Of a stretch of 64,000 nucleotides of DNA, positions 19,780 to 30,085 are shown piece by piece. The notes beneath the pieces are model-generated. The model was not told where the DNA came from, did no database searches, and saw nothing but the letters and a program-made list of their open reading frames with translations. Source of the stretch: Anodontia alba (lineage: Eukaryota > Mollusca > Bivalvia > Lucinida > Lucinidae); contig OZ024826.1 of NCBI GenBank assembly GCA_964016985.1, forward strand, positions 3,773,552 to 3,837,551, written 5' to 3'. Every line of letters begins with the position of its first letter. The stretch's first letter is position 1. Position numbers and translations under genes: made by a program.

Positions 19780-20505
19780 ACTGGGGTGGAGACATATTGT
19801 TTTGTCCTCGGTTGTCTGTCCGTCTGTTTGTCTGTCTGTCGGTCCATCACGCAATCTGCTCTGTAACTTGAAAACCGTTCAAGATATTTTCATGTAATTT
19901 CATAGAGACATAACGCATCATCAGACAATGTGCAGAACACAAGAACCGTAACTCTTATCTATGCAGTTTTGGAGTTAATTCCCTTTGAAATTCGGCAATG
20001 ATAAATTAGTGTCCGCTCGCTAACTTGAAAACCGTTCAAGATATTTTCATTAAACTTTATAGACATATAAAGCATCATCAGTAGACGCACAGAACACAAA
20101 AATCGTAACTCTTTTCTATACAGTTTTGCAGTTATTCCCCTTTGAAATTGGACAATGGTAATTTCGTGTCCGCTCTGTAACTCGAAAACCGTTCAAAATA
20201 TTTTCATGAAACTTCATAGAAATATAAAGCATCATCAGACGACGTGCAGAAAACAAAAACTGTAACTCTTGTCTATACAATTTTAGAGTTATTCCTTTTG
20301 AAATTCGACAATGGTAATTTCGTGTCCGCTCTATAACTCGAAACGGTTTAAGACGTTTTAATGAAACTTCATAGAAATATAAAGCATCATCAGACACTTG
20401 CAGAGCACAATAACCGTAACTCTTGTCAGTAAAGTTTTGGAGCTATTCCCCTTTGAAATTCGACAATGGTGATTTTGTGTCCCCTCTATAACACACCTAC
20501 CAAAC
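19780..20505 (+). mobile_element. Tandem-core element (pearl-like), about 4.5 units
   Basis: A leader rich in GTCTGTC/GTCCGTC (19804-19850) is followed by about four and a half imperfect tandem units of roughly 155 bp. Each starts near TAACTYGAAAACCGTTCAAG and contains TATTTTCATGAAACTT.ATAGA, AAAGCATCATCAGA and CAGTTTTGGAGTTATTCCCC. Known precedent: 'pearl' elements of oysters have tandem core repeats of about this length after a short leader. The minus-strand ORFs over it are repeat by-products. Confidence 0.7.
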
Positions 20506-20940
20506 GTATAACTACTTAACCATCGGTTAAGAAATGTGAAACAATTAGCGCGACATCGGTTAGGCATTCGATGACTCAAAAAAGGTAAACAAACTTTGCA
20601 TTTTCTGTGTTTCATGAGCGATATAAATGTTTTAAGGACATTATTTGATAAACGCAACCGCCCATTGATATCGGCGTCTGTAGAGTAAATTTCAGTCCAC
20701 CTACTTCACGCATATTGGCTGAATTATATTTCGCGTGCTGAATGTGTACCGAAACCCATCGAAAACACATGGAAATTCGTGGTGTTTATTGTCATTTACT
20801 TAATTTTGCGCTTTGCTAAATGTTCAGCGTATCATCACGACAGACACATATGATTATTTGTGTCATGGATATTTTGCTTTTTCAATACAGCATTGTTGAG
20901 AAATCGCCACGGTAAGGCTCAAAACTGGGTGGTTACGCAT
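20506..20940. other. Intergenic, nothing recognised
   Basis: No supported gene. Confidence 0.3.
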
Positions 20941-20986
20941 GGTAAAATGTTCAGTATATTTGAATAGGCATGAGAAAGTAATAGAC
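20941..20986. mobile_element. CATTACG-family terminal fragment
   Basis: GGTAAAATGTTCAGTATATT followed by TGAATAGGCATG matches only the outer right end of this family; the TTTTCGTAATG end has mutated to AGAAAGTAATA. Confidence 0.5.
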
Positions 20987-21014
20987 CAGATACAGTATTT
21001 ATTGCTAAGTAAGC

Positions 21015-21200
21015 AGGGTAAAAGTTTCATCAGACGACAATTTGGAATAGTTTTTTTATTGTCCCAGAAAAAAGGCTTTAACATTTCATGCAAATTGGCT
21101 CCTTAGAAGACACTTTGCATGAAATGTCAGAACCCATTTTCTGGGACAAACAAGGAAAAAATAATCCATTTGTCGTCTGTTGAATTTGCAAAACAAAATG
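21015..21200 (+). mobile_element. TTTCATGC-family foldback element
   Basis: Core TTGTCCCAGAAAAAAGGCTT and ACATTTCATGCAAATTGGCT, paired with its inverse (GCATGAAATGTCAGAACCCA, TTTTCTGGGACAA). The hairpin spans about 21058-21152. Confidence 0.6.
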
Positions 21201-21329
21201 GTAAAGGATATTCTTATGCTGATATATTCCGCATTGGAAGGACCCTTGACGACGAAGCACATTTAGTATGCTGGATCAGTTTTTCAGCAGAAGAAAAACA
21301 GATTATATGTGATGTTTCTTATCTTTTCA

Positions 21330-21440
21330 AGCAAATAGGGTTTTGACATTTCATGCACAATTGCATGAAATGTGGTATCCTGTTTACTGGGAAGAATAAG
21401 AAACATATAAGCAATTCATTGTCTGCTTAATTTGCTCAGG
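21330..21440 (+). mobile_element. TTTCATGC-family element, minimal hairpin
   Basis: GGGTTTTGACATTTCATGCA directly abuts its inverse GCATGAAATGTGGTATCCTG; the GTCTCC part of each arm is deleted. Confidence 0.6.
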
Positions 21441-21919
21441 GAGTGGGAATGGTTGAAAGAGCTGAGATGCTAGTGTGAAAAACCTTTACTAACACACTTT
21501 CACTTTTCTATGGATCCAACAAGACAGGGTTTGTAGAGGAAGGGGCGGTGCGCTTTGAACAACATTATTACGTTGTATTTCGCTCCATTACGTCATGCCA
21601 TGTTACGTCCAATCCATAACACTAATTTTTAATTGATTCTTTGAAACAAGCGCATATGTCTATTGTCACAGGAGGAATTTGTAGGACAAGTTATACAGCT
21701 TTGTCTTGCAGTTTGAATGGTTTTGACTTCTTTGGCAAACTGCCGATAAAAAGAAGTTAGAAAACATTACTGTGATTGCAAGAAAATCTTAGTACTAGTT
21801 TATTAATTCAGCAGCAAACAGCAATATAGGATGACAATATTAGAGAGTTGTGTGTATGTGTATGTGCGGTTGGAGAGGGAGAAAAGATCGTGGTAGGAGT
21901 GGTTGAATGGGATATTGTT

Positions 21920-21963
21920 ATTTTTTTTTTTTTTTTTTTTTTTTATTATTATTTTTTTTTTTT
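21920..21963. repeat. Poly(T)-rich tract
   Basis: Long T run broken by ATTATTATT. Similar runs occur at about 26210-26231, 27380-27405, 30421-30448, 37266-37293, 42593-42620, 43588-43612, 49078-49107, 49402-49439, 49700-49781 and 61890-61938 (T), and 36656-36691 and 50970-50998 (A). Their lengths are assembly-sensitive. Confidence 0.9.
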
Positions 21964-22041
21964 CAAATAATTCCAAGTCTATTATGTTGGGGAATCCTCT
22001 TTATATCAGAGGTTACTACAAGCTCAGGTGCATAGAATTCT

Positions 22042-22183
22042 ACCGTCGTTACCCTTAGTATTCCGACACTTTAACTTGTTTAATACCATACTTGTCCTGA
22101 AACTTGAATAAGTCAATTTCACTACCTGATGAAGTGTCCAAAAACTGCTGGATGAGTGGCAAACAGTTTAGGCCCTGATAAGA
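22042..22183 (+). mobile_element. TACCGTATTT-family element, left part
   Basis: Contains TTACCCTTAGTATTCCGACA, TACTTGTCCTGAAACTTGAA, a CTGCTGGATGAGTGGCAAAC phrase and AGGCCCTGATAAGA, then stops where the CCCAG palindrome (22184) begins. The matching right half is not found after that palindrome. Confidence 0.55.
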
Positions 22184-22290
22184 CCCAATAAGCATTCTAC
22201 ATAAATCTATAGCGGGCCGTTATCGGCCCGTCAGGGTAGCTGACGGGTCGATAACGACCCGCTGTAGATTTATGTGGAATGCTAGCTGGG
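22184..22290. mobile_element. CCCAG-family palindrome
   Basis: Begins CCCAATAAGCATTCTACAT and ends AATGCTAGCTGGG, with the centre CAGGGTAGCTGACGG. It sits immediately against a truncated TACCGTATTT-family copy. Confidence 0.75.
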
Positions 22291-22375
22291 GATGTCCTAT
22301 TCTGATATCGATATTTGTTGGTTTTGGTACGTCTGTCAGATTATTTAGGCTAATACGATATGCAGTACCGTATTT

Positions 22376-22595
22376 ACCGTAAGTATTCGGACACCTCAAC
22401 ATCTTGCTACACTTGTTCTAAAAATTTAACAAGTACAATTAACTACCTGTTGTTGTCTAAAAATTGCTGGATGAGTGACAAACTGTGTAGACCTGATCAG
22501 ACGTCGCGTTCTGCAGCATTTCACCTGGGTCTACACTGTTTGCTCCCCGGTTCGCTCAGGCCTATCTGTCCGAATACATACGGTAAATACGGGTA
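22376..22595 (+). mobile_element. TACCGTATTT-family inverted-repeat element
   Basis: Family definition: ends TACCGTATTTACCGTAAGTA and ..GGTAAATACGGTA; inside are GTATTCGGACA, TTGCTGGATGAGTGRCAAAC and a hairpin AGTGTAGACCCTGATCAGAC / its inverse, with the right part TTTGCTCAGGCCTGTCTGTC. Flanking TA may be the target duplication. This copy keeps both ends; its hairpin centre is decayed (GTCGCGTTCTGCAGCATTTC). Confidence 0.65.
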
Positions 22596-22744
22596 GCTAG
22601 TGACAATTAGGGCTTTGGCTATATCATCAAGCAGAAGAAAAAAAATCCCAAATTTGTTCTATAGAGAGTACATTGTATCTGTCAGTATGAATAAGTAGCA
22701 GTGATCAGGTTCTGTAGATCAAAATTGCCATCAATTATCTTTTA

Positions 22745-22910
22745 GTACTGGAGAGTATTAAAAAGCAAGCAACGCCCCGTCTGAAAAGGTGTCTACTCTA
22801 AAAGGAAAGAATTTGCTCCCCTTGGGAGCAATTCTTTCCTTTTAGAGTAGACCCCTTTCCAAAAAGGAGGCAACACAATTCTGACAGTTGCTTCCCTAAA
22901 AAATATCCGC
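22745..22910 (-). mobile_element. GGGAGGCA-family foldback element with intact hairpin
   Basis: Hairpin from about 22789 to 22857: GTCTACTCTAAAAGGAAAG plus AATTTGCTCCCC, the centre TT, then the inverse GGGAGCAATTCTTTCC plus TTTTAGAGTAGAC; a one-base difference breaks symmetry. The outer part AAAAAGGAGGCAAC... GTTGCTTCCCT is the family's terminal region in reverse. Confidence 0.65.
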
Positions 22911-23127
22911 CCCATCAACCCTTGTTTATGATAACATCTCTCCAATAAATATGATGAGGGTATGTTACATTAATAGCTAGTTTGAATTTACCTCTAAATG
23001 TTTTATTTATTTATTTTGTTGAATAAATGTCCCAGTCGGTGTCAATGCGTCATAAGTCCATACTCGGAACCTGGCGTGCAGTTAAACAAACAGGACGTCA
23101 TGAAAATCAATCAAATGTAAATGGGGA

Positions 23128-23335
23128 ACGGATAGACTTTCAGGGGAAGCACTTCTGTTAAAATTGTTTTCCTCCAGGGCTCTACTCTACTCTGGAATCA
23201 AATGTTTTTCTTATATAGAACCCCTTTTAAGAAGTGGCTTGACTTTCAGTAAAACCAACAGTAAATCACAAAAATTGTCTCCCTTGCAAGAGAGCAAACA
23301 TGAAGTCTAGTTGACACCCTGAGCGGAAATGGTGG
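23128..23335 (+). mobile_element. GGGAGGCA-family element, diverged
   Basis: Shares GACTTTCAGGGGAAGCACTT, a TTGTTTTCCTCC phrase, CTCTACTCTACTCTGGAA, CCCCTTTTAAGAAGTGGCTT and AAATTGTCTCCCTTGC with family members at 23630 and 39968, but the central hairpin is degenerate. Confidence 0.5.
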
Positions 23336-23629
23336 CATTCTACCAAATGTATTCATTGCCCTTAAGTACTAGAAAAAAGAGGTATTAGTCAGCCAGAGAG
23401 GATCTTCTAGGTATATTATTACAGTGAAATCTTAGAGAACGGTACAGTATCCGAGAATCAATAATAACATAGTAATGATGTTCTATGGAAGTGTTGCTAT
23501 ATGAAGCCAATCTGTCTTTGTCAGTTCATGCCAGTCGTGCCTAAACTAACTAACTGGATATTAACCATAGTACTAAGGTATGTAATATTCAATACACTGT
23601 TCATTTAATTTGTTTGATGATAAACATTG

Positions 23630-23810
23630 AAGAGAAATTAATACACTTTCAAGGGAAACAACTCTATTAATTTTTTTCGCCTTCTGAAAAGGGGTCTACT
23701 CTAAATAATTTGCTCCCTTTTCAGAAGGGGCTTGAGGTGCAGTAAAGCAAAGATAAAGTCAAAAGTTTGTCTCCCTCCCTTGGTGGGAATGGCAGAAAAT
23801 CAAGTGCCTT
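23630..23810 (+). mobile_element. GGGAGGCA-family element, short-hairpin copy
   Basis: ACACTTTCAAGGGAAACAAC, then CCTTCTGAAAAGGGGTCTAC, a shortened centre TCTAAATAATTTGCTCCC, TTTTCAGAAGGGGCTTGAG and TTTGTCTCCCTCCC. The AAAGGAAAG pairing segment is missing. Confidence 0.55.
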
Positions 23811-23991
23811 CGGTTCCCTTGAGCTATGAATAGCTGCTAGAGGACCTGGGATATGTTACAATGATCTTATTAAGTCCCATCTATATGTACGTCCCACGGA
23901 TGGTTGGAGAAGCATACTGGAAAATACCTTTCGCACATTTTAACTTTGATCGAACAAGATCAGGACTACCAAGGGCGCAAAAGTAATGATA

Positions 23992-24275
23992 CATCACAAA
24001 AACATGCCTATATAATTTTGACTCCATTAAATCCAACTTTTATGTAGTAAAACTGGGGTTAAACAGGGGTATACATTACTTTTTTAATTCTGCTCAAAAC
24101 ATAGACTGTGGGTTCTCGTTAGAACCGCCTCACCGAGGCGGTTCTAACGAGTACCCACAATCTATGTTTTGAGCAGACACATGAAAAATTTCAGAATTTT
24201 TTATTTGAAAATTTTCATTTTTTGGTGGTTAAATTTTCAGTATACATGTATTTGAATAGGCGTGTTTTCGTAATG
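23992..24275 (-). mobile_element. CATTACG-family foldback element
   Basis: Starts CATCACAAAAACATGCC, ends CGTGTTTTCGTAATG, 284 bp, hairpin tip GCCTCACCGAGGC. Flanks AGTAATGATA / TCAATTAA share no duplication. Confidence 0.85.
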
Positions 24276-24314
24276 TCAATTAACAGTTTTGACTTAACCG
24301 TAAAATAAGTCGCA

Positions 24315-24482
24315 ACATGAGAAAACGTACCTTCAGACTTGTGCGCCCAACGGACACTCATATCAACATGCTCATCCGCGCATTCTGATTAGAGACTTCA
24401 GTGTCTGCTTGAAGAAACTTTGCATTCTTGGATATCCGAATGCGCCCAGTGAAGATGCTGATCAGACTGTCCGAATGTACTT
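24315..24482 (+). mobile_element. GCGCCCAGCGAAG-family element, right end lost
   Basis: ATGAGAAAACGTACCTTCAG, GTGCGCCCAACGGACACTCA, spacer TTGAAGAAACTTTGCATTC, AATGCGCCCAGTGAAGATGC, then truncated after TGATCAGACTG. Confidence 0.55.
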
Positions 24483-24483
24483 G

Positions 24484-24689
24484 TTAAGGTGACTGAATAC
24501 ATTTTAGTATATTTATCACGTTTCCATTAAGGGGAATGCAATCTCTTTCAAGAGAGGCAGCTCTGCCAAAACTGATTTTGCCTCCCTTCTGCTTAGAGCT
24601 CACTCTTAAAGGAAAGAAAATTTCTCCAATTGGGAGTAAATCCTTCGCCTTATTCAGACAAGATCCTTTTAGAGGGGACTTGGTGAGCA
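24484..24689 (+). mobile_element. GGGAGGCA-family element abutting a CATTACG element
   Basis: CTCTTTCAAGAGAGGCAGCT, GATTTTGCCTCCCTTCTGC, the left hairpin arm CACTCTTAAAGGAAAGAAAA, then GGGAGTAAATCCTTCGCC; arms have diverged. The final AGAGGGGACTTGGTGAGCA ends exactly where the next element starts. Confidence 0.55.
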
Positions 24690-24982
24690 CAACACGAAAA
24701 CATGCCTATATAATTTTGAGCCCCTTTAACCCCACTTTTATGTAGTAAAACTGGGGTTTACAGGGATATACATTATTTTCCCTATTTTTGCTCAAAAAAA
24801 AAAAAAAAAAAACATAGGTTGTGGGAACTCGTAAGAACCACCTCACCGAGGCGGTACTAACGTGTACCCACAATATACGTTTTGAGCAGAAATATGAACA
24901 ATATCAGCGTTTTTTATATGAAAGTTTTCAGTTTTTGGAGGTGAAATTATCTATATGTTTGAATAGGCATGTTTTCGTAATG
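24690..24982 (-). mobile_element. CATTACG-family foldback element
   Basis: Starts CAACACGAAAACATGCC, ends CATGTTTTCGTAATG. An 18-bp A run (about 24795-24812) has grown inside one hairpin arm, and the tip is CCTCACCGAGG with several arm mismatches, so this looks like an older copy. Confidence 0.8.
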
Positions 24983-25410
24983 AGTGAAGCAAAAGGATGT
25001 CACAAAAGTTGACTGTTATTTCGAAGCGGGAATCTGAAGAATTCTGTAGTGGGTCTCTAACCGATGAAGAGATCTAGAAATCACGTTGATACCCTAGAGA
25101 GCAACCCTGAATCAATACCTCTATTTTTTCGAATAAAACACGCGATACTAGAAGTGTCAATTAACAACAGCTGTGCAACAATATAACTTCTATACAAGGC
25201 ACGCTGTGAGGAAAATAGAATTAATCCATATTCGAACAAAATGAAACCAGGTCAATTGTGCTTCCGCCAAATCTGATGAAGAGATTACCTGGCAACTAGA
25301 GTATTCAATAACACTTGCCCAAATAAGCTTATACATTTGTACAATCTGATCAGGACCTTCCCTGTTCGTGAATTATTCTACAGTAGCCACTGATCCTGCA
25401 AGTCCTTATC
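24983..25410. other. Intergenic, nothing recognised
   Basis: No supported gene or family-assigned repeat. Confidence 0.3.
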
Positions 25411-25685
25411 CAATAAAAAAACACGCCTATTCAAATATACTGAAAATTTTACCACCAAAACATGAAAATTTTCAGATAAAAAGATTCTGAATTTTTTTAT
25501 ATTTCAGCTCAAATATTGTGGGTACTAGTTAGAACCGCCTCGGCGAGGCGGTTCTAACGAGTACACGCAATCTATGTTTTTGAGCAGAAATAAGAAAAAA
25601 AAAGTATAGCCCTGTAAACCCCAGTTTTAATATATAAAAGTGGGGTTTAAGGGGGTCAACATTATATAGGCGTGTTTTCGTGATG
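25411..25685 (+). mobile_element. CATTACG-family foldback element
   Basis: Starts CAATAAAAAAACACGCC, ends CGTGTTTTCGTGATG, with the hairpin tip GCCTCGGCGAGGC and a short deletion in the left hairpin arm (CTCAAATATTGTGGG). Confidence 0.8.
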
Positions 25686-26257
25686 GGACTCAGCAGGCTT
25701 TTCTTGGGCTAGAGCCCATTTCCCATGTTATGGGATTATATTACTGGGATAATATCTTTCTGGACATGTCACTGTTTTAATAATGTTGGTTTATGAGATA
25801 GGAATAATTACATTTTGGTAAATTTTTTGGTTAAGGTTTTTCTTCTGCTGTATCGACTGCATGCTTTTATATTTACTAGAGATATTAACCCTTAATGTGT
25901 TAATCAGAAAAACAGCAGGTGACACTTTGTTTTATTATTATTATCATTATTATTTTATTTGAGAAAATAGTGGTTACTAAACAGATGAGTCGCATGAAAT
26001 AGCAAATCTTACTTCTCTGAAAAAAAAAACAAAAAAAAACAAAAAAAAAAAATCGACAGAAATTTCCAAATTTCATATGCTGCAGTTGTGATGTGCTCTA
26101 AGGGTTTAATTAAATCTTGATGCCTGATGCTACAGGGGATGATAATATGCTTTTACAAACAGCGTAGATTCAGATGAATAACTGATTTTTTTTTACCCCT
26201 TGCAAGTTTTTTTTTTTTTTTTTTTTTTTTCTTCAGGGATTTTAAAGCTGATGTAAT
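25686..26257. other. Intergenic with A- and T-rich tracts
   Basis: No gene. An A-rich tract with C interruptions lies at about 26021-26051 and a T run at about 26210-26231. Confidence 0.4.
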
Positions 26258-26410
26258 GAAAATTTTCATTTGGGTAGGTATTTCGTCGGTTTCACGGTCG
26301 GAAAGGTTTTACGGTCGGATATTTCGTTTTACGGCGACGCGTAAAACGCGTAAAAACCGTAATTTCCGACCGTAAAACCGACAATATACCTCCCCAAATG
26401 TAAATTTTCA
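26258..26410. mobile_element. Palindromic element, single copy in window
   Basis: Outer inverted repeat GAAAATTTTCATTTGGG at the left against CCCAAATGTAAATTTTC at the right. Inside, a CpG-bearing imperfect palindrome contains TTACGGTCGGA and TCCGACCGTAAAACCGAC on opposite arms, with the centre GGCGACGCGTAAAACGCG. No other copy was seen in the window. Confidence 0.6.
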
Positions 26411-26569
26411 AAACAGGTATCCCCTAAATGTTAATTCTGCTCACGAAAATAATATTTATTTTATTTAATAATTTCTTTAAAATGATTTGCATAAATCTTA
26501 ACTAAACGTAACCATACCAGTCTTAGTACACCAGATGTACATATTTGGTTTAAACATATCATTACAAAA

Positions 26570-26838
26570 CCATGCCTATTCGAATATATTGAAAATTTTA
26601 CCACCAAAAAATGGCAATTTTTCAGATAAAAATTTCTGACATTTTTCATATTTCTGCTCAAAACATAGATTGTGGGTACTCGTTAGAACCGCCTCGGCGA
26701 GGCGGTTCTAACGAGTACCCACAATCTATGTTTTCGAGCAGAAATAAGGAAAATAATGTATACCCCTGTAAACCCCAGTTTTACTATATAAAAGTGGGGT
26801 ATTAGGGGTCAAAATTACATAGGCATGTTTTTGTGATG
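26570..26838 (+). mobile_element. CATTACG-family foldback element
   Basis: Starts CATTACAAAACCATGCC, ends CATGTTTTTGTGATG. The hairpin around GCCTCGGCGAGGC is nearly perfect. Flanks AAACATAT / TTTATTTC show no duplication. Confidence 0.85.
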
Positions 26839-27442
26839 TTTATTTCCAAAATACGATGATCATACATACATAGACGACATATACACAAACGAAAGGATTA
26901 GAACGAAAGCATAAGCTTATTTAGTTATTCTCCTACATATTTGTGATCTTATTGTCAGTGGTACTAAATTCAGAAAGTTAAAAGAAAACTGTTGAAGTAC
27001 AGATGTTGGCAAATGTGTCGCATTGAAGGGAGCATGACAATACTATTTTGAAAAATAAAAAACAAACAAACAAAAAAAAAAAACTGGAATTACATGTAAT
27101 TACAAAGAAAGGGATGATTTCACAGAAAACGTCATGTGAACTAATTGCCACATTTCTCGACAGTTTAATGATGGAATTTAGAATATTCAGCAAATATCCG
27201 AAATATAAATAACTGAAAAAAGCTGCTTTAAACCTTTGCATCCTTGATATTTTGGAAAAAAATCGTTGTTCCTTAGGTGCCAAAAAAAAGAGCATGTAGC
27301 AGTGTAATCAGGAGCAATGTATTCAACCACGGTAACTTTAACTCTTTCGGCGCCTTTAAGACTACATTTGTCGTCTGTTCTTTTTTTTTTTTTTTTTTTT
27401 TTTTGAAAGACTGAATGTCAAACAGTGTAAATCCAGATTTTT
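26839..27442. other. Intergenic, nothing recognised
   Basis: No supported gene; contains A- and T-rich tracts near 27060-27082 and 27380-27405. The minus-strand ORF 26978-27295 is low-complexity and Phe-rich, and was not accepted. Confidence 0.35.
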
Positions 27443-27497
27443 CTATTTACCCCTCACACACATGATAGATTATATCATGGGTGTGAGGGGTGGATAG
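27443..27497. repeat. Imperfect hairpin
   Basis: ACCCCTCACACACATGATA pairs with TATCATGGGTGTGAGGGGT, extended by CTATTT / GGATAG; loop near GATTA. Confidence 0.7.
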
Positions 27498-27715
27498 AAA
27501 CATCCGTCCAGAGGGTTACTGTCTGGCATCACGAGGCTTGCCGAGTGATGTCGGGCTGTGATCCCGAGAAATGGATTTATCTATCTGTTCTTAACACTCA
27601 TGATAGATATTTTCTTCTGCATACCTTTCATTTGTGAAAGTGGGTTTTTAATAATGCAGTCACCGGTTGCAGAAGTCCACCATATTGTGATGATAATACC
27701 GTGACGTTTAGTGAC

Positions 27716-28595
27716 CATTCCGAAAACGTGCCTATTCAAATATACTGAAAATTTTACCACCAAAAAATGAAAATTTTCAGACAAAAATGCTGGTATTTTT
27801 CATATTTCTGCTCAAAACCTAGATTGTGGGTACTTGTTAGAACCGCCTTGACGAGGCATTTCTAACGAGTTCCCACAATCTATGTTTTTGAGCAGAAATA
27901 AGAAAAATAAGGTGTACCCCTGTAAACCCAAGTTTTATTTTATTGTCAGCAGTGAAATCAGTGTATATCTGGTGAAAATAAAAGTGGTATCAATCACTAG
28001 TGAAATGATATCGTATCATTTCACTATAGCGACTGATACGATTTATATTTTCACTGCTCGCTTTGGACGACTTCGGTTTTCTTCATTGTTTCAGAAGTGG
28101 ATGTTACCTCCACTTCAGATTTTTGAACACCTCTAACTTCTTTGTTTCTGAACAAAACTATCAAGTGTTGGTATGCATTTTCTTAGTTAGAATGTAAGGA
28201 ACATTTTGGTATCAATATTATTTTGATTTGCCGAAACTTTTTGTTTTTGTCTCTCGAGCGTTTCGCATGTTAAGCACTGAACGTCGACGCCATGACGTTC
28301 ATGTTTTGTTTGGTGACGTTAGATATGACGTCAGAAACGTGCAGTGGCGTGTAAAAAAATTAAATAAAAAGAAAATTTACTCTTTTTTCAGTGAATACCA
28401 TAAAAGTTTTCATCTCGTGTAATGAAAACATTCAAATTTTCACTCGTGCTTCGCACTCGTGAAAATACTGATGTTTTCATTATACTCGATGACAATATTG
28501 ATGGTATTCACAGCAAAAGAGTAAATATCCTCTATTTACTATATAAAAGTGGGGTTTAAGGGGGGTCAAAATTATATAGGCATATTTTCGTGATG
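27716..28595 (+). mobile_element. CATTACG-family element interrupted by a 597-bp insertion
   Basis: The left part 27716-27937 runs from CATTCCGAAAACGTGCC through the hairpin to CCCAAGTTTTA. The right part 28535-28595 resumes TTTACTATATAAAAGTGGGG and ends ATATTTTCGTGATG. Intact copies read AGTTTTACTATATAAAAG, so TTTA at 27934-27937 and at 28535-28538 is the target duplication of the inserted sequence. Confidence 0.85.
27938..28534. mobile_element. 597-bp insertion nested in a CATTACG element
   Basis: Bounded by TTTA duplications. It contains several short inverted segments: GTGAAATGATATCG/CGTATCATTTCAC (about 27997-28026); TTCACTCGTGC/GCACTCGTGAA (about 28439-28463); and CTTTTTTCAGTGAATACCAT against ATGGTATTCACAGCAAAAG (about 28383-28402 and 28501-28519). 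No domain is seen in its ORFs. It is a non-autonomous element of unassigned class. Confidence 0.6.
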
Positions 28596-29369
28596 GTCAT
28601 TACGTTCAGTGATGGCGTACCGTGACGCCCTATACAACCAGTGTATATCAAACGCGTGAAAATTCTCGATTTTTATCTTTCCCACGGGACGGATAAGGGT
28701 GTGTGATATAAAATTTGCTAGCACGTAATTTGCGGAAATCCTTATCCGGTATGCAAGAATCTTATATTCTATACTGTGCATTATCGTCGAATAACGCATG
28801 GTGTCGGAAGGCAGATTGCGAAGTAATAATTCACGACGGCGAAGCCGGAGTGAATTAATATTCGCATCTGCCCGACAACACCATGCGTTATTCGACGATA
28901 ATTCACAGCAGAGAAAAAATATTTCAATACTCCATGATACATAAAGGAAAATCGACATCATTGCAATGTTTTCCAAGGAACTCTTTTGCAGCGGACGTCG
29001 ACAGAAGTAAATGTTTACATGCGACGTCACCAAACGCGCCCTTTTGCACGCACTACGTTGACGACGTGAATGACTGTAGTTTGATCACAGTAACGTTTCC
29101 ATAAACGCTATGGGGAAACGTTAACGTCATTTTAGAATTATTATTTCTCCACAAAAGATATATTGCGGGTACTTTGCGAGGCGCTTGTAATGATCTACGA
29201 TCTTCTATAAAATAATGGTATGTTGAGTGTACTCATTAGAATCGCCTCGATATTCATAAAATAGGGAAAAAATCCTAAAATATCCCTAAATATTTGTTTT
29301 CTTGAGCTGTCGGAAGAATTTCCTAGAGACTAAGCACCGAGTTCGAATTAGCCACGGTAAACGAGTCAT
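28596..29369. other. Intergenic with a long hairpin
   Basis: No gene is supported. It holds the hairpin listed at 28781-28901 and a short inverted pair AACGTTTCC/GGAAACGTT at about 29092-29123. Confidence 0.4.
28781..28901. repeat. 121-bp hairpin, probably the core of an inverted-repeat element
   Basis: TTATCGTCGAATAACGCATG followed by GTGTCGG..GGCAGAT.GCGA pairs with TCGCATCTGCCCGACAAC followed by ACCATGCGTTATTCGACGAT. Inner arms TAATAATTCAC / GTGAATTAATA flank the centre GACGGCGAAGCCGG. Overlapping ORFs on both strands are a consequence of the palindrome. Confidence 0.85.
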
Positions 29370-29400
29370 CGGTGTTCGAGTTATTGAGGTTTTACTGTAA
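29370..29400 (-). mobile_element. Terminal-repeat fragment like pogo/Tigger
   Basis: Read on the minus strand it is TACAGTAAAACCTCAATAAC then TCGAACACCG, similar to CAGT..ACC/TCTCGTTATCTCGAA-type ends of pogo/Tigger-like elements and to the element at 54570. The other end was not found. Confidence 0.4.
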
Positions 29401-29727
29401 TCATTTTACAAATGTGTGCTCTGGTATTGTCAACTTATTCATTAACACTGTGCTATCAGGGCTTTTACAGTCCGCTGGTAAATTCAGCGGTATCCAAGAG
29501 ACCGTGGTTAGGCTGTGTGCACATGCATTGGAAGCTCTGGGTCTCTGCTGTCCGCAATACACATTTTCTGATAGAGGCTGCTCAACTGAGCTGGGTATAA
29601 CTAAACCTATGTTTGGCAAATATCGACCAGACTTCACAATATTAATAAGCCGAACAGTTAATTCGATAGTTATTTTGACTCTTTGTTGGCTCATTTATTT
29701 GTTTATGTCATGCACATAACTGTTGAT
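29401..29727. other. Unassigned sequence with overlapping ORFs
   Basis: Three overlapping ORFs on both strands (29372-29719 plus, 29412-29600 plus, 29401-29694 minus) cover this higher-complexity stretch. None shows a recognisable domain, so no gene is called. Confidence 0.25.
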
Positions 29728-29790
29728 GTAATGTATTATTATTATTATTATTACATGTATTATTATTATTATTATTATTATAATTATTAA
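29728..29790. repeat. (ATT)n microsatellite
   Basis: Two runs of ATT/TTA separated by ACATGTATT. Confidence 0.9.
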
Positions 29791-30085
29791 GCGACTTGCA
29801 TAAGTTCTGCTCTGGATCCGTGTTGGTAATATTTATCATAAGGTCCGTTAGTATTAGGAGGCCTCATTTCTCAAGAGCGAAGATTCAGAACTGTCTGTGA
29901 ATTTCAATTTAATTCGAATTCCGCTGCTCGTTATTACATCCCCCAGAGAGAGCTAATCCGATATGAGTTCATAAGAACGATAAAGAAAAATGTAAGACCT
30001 TGATCTAAAATTAATTGTTGACTTGCTGTGTTGGATCTTTATTTTTTACTATCAGAATTAAAGTTTCACCAGAATATACGTAAGC

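Noticed and set aside
1648..22290. CCCAG palindromes considered as CRISPR-like repeats or terminators
   Set aside because: They are dispersed, kilobases apart, without spacers, in a eukaryotic context; a short mobile palindrome explains them better.
28228..29104. Several ORFs on both strands around 28.2-29.1 kb
   Set aside because: They overlap hairpins and the nested insertion; no domain, no codon pattern, no splice structure.
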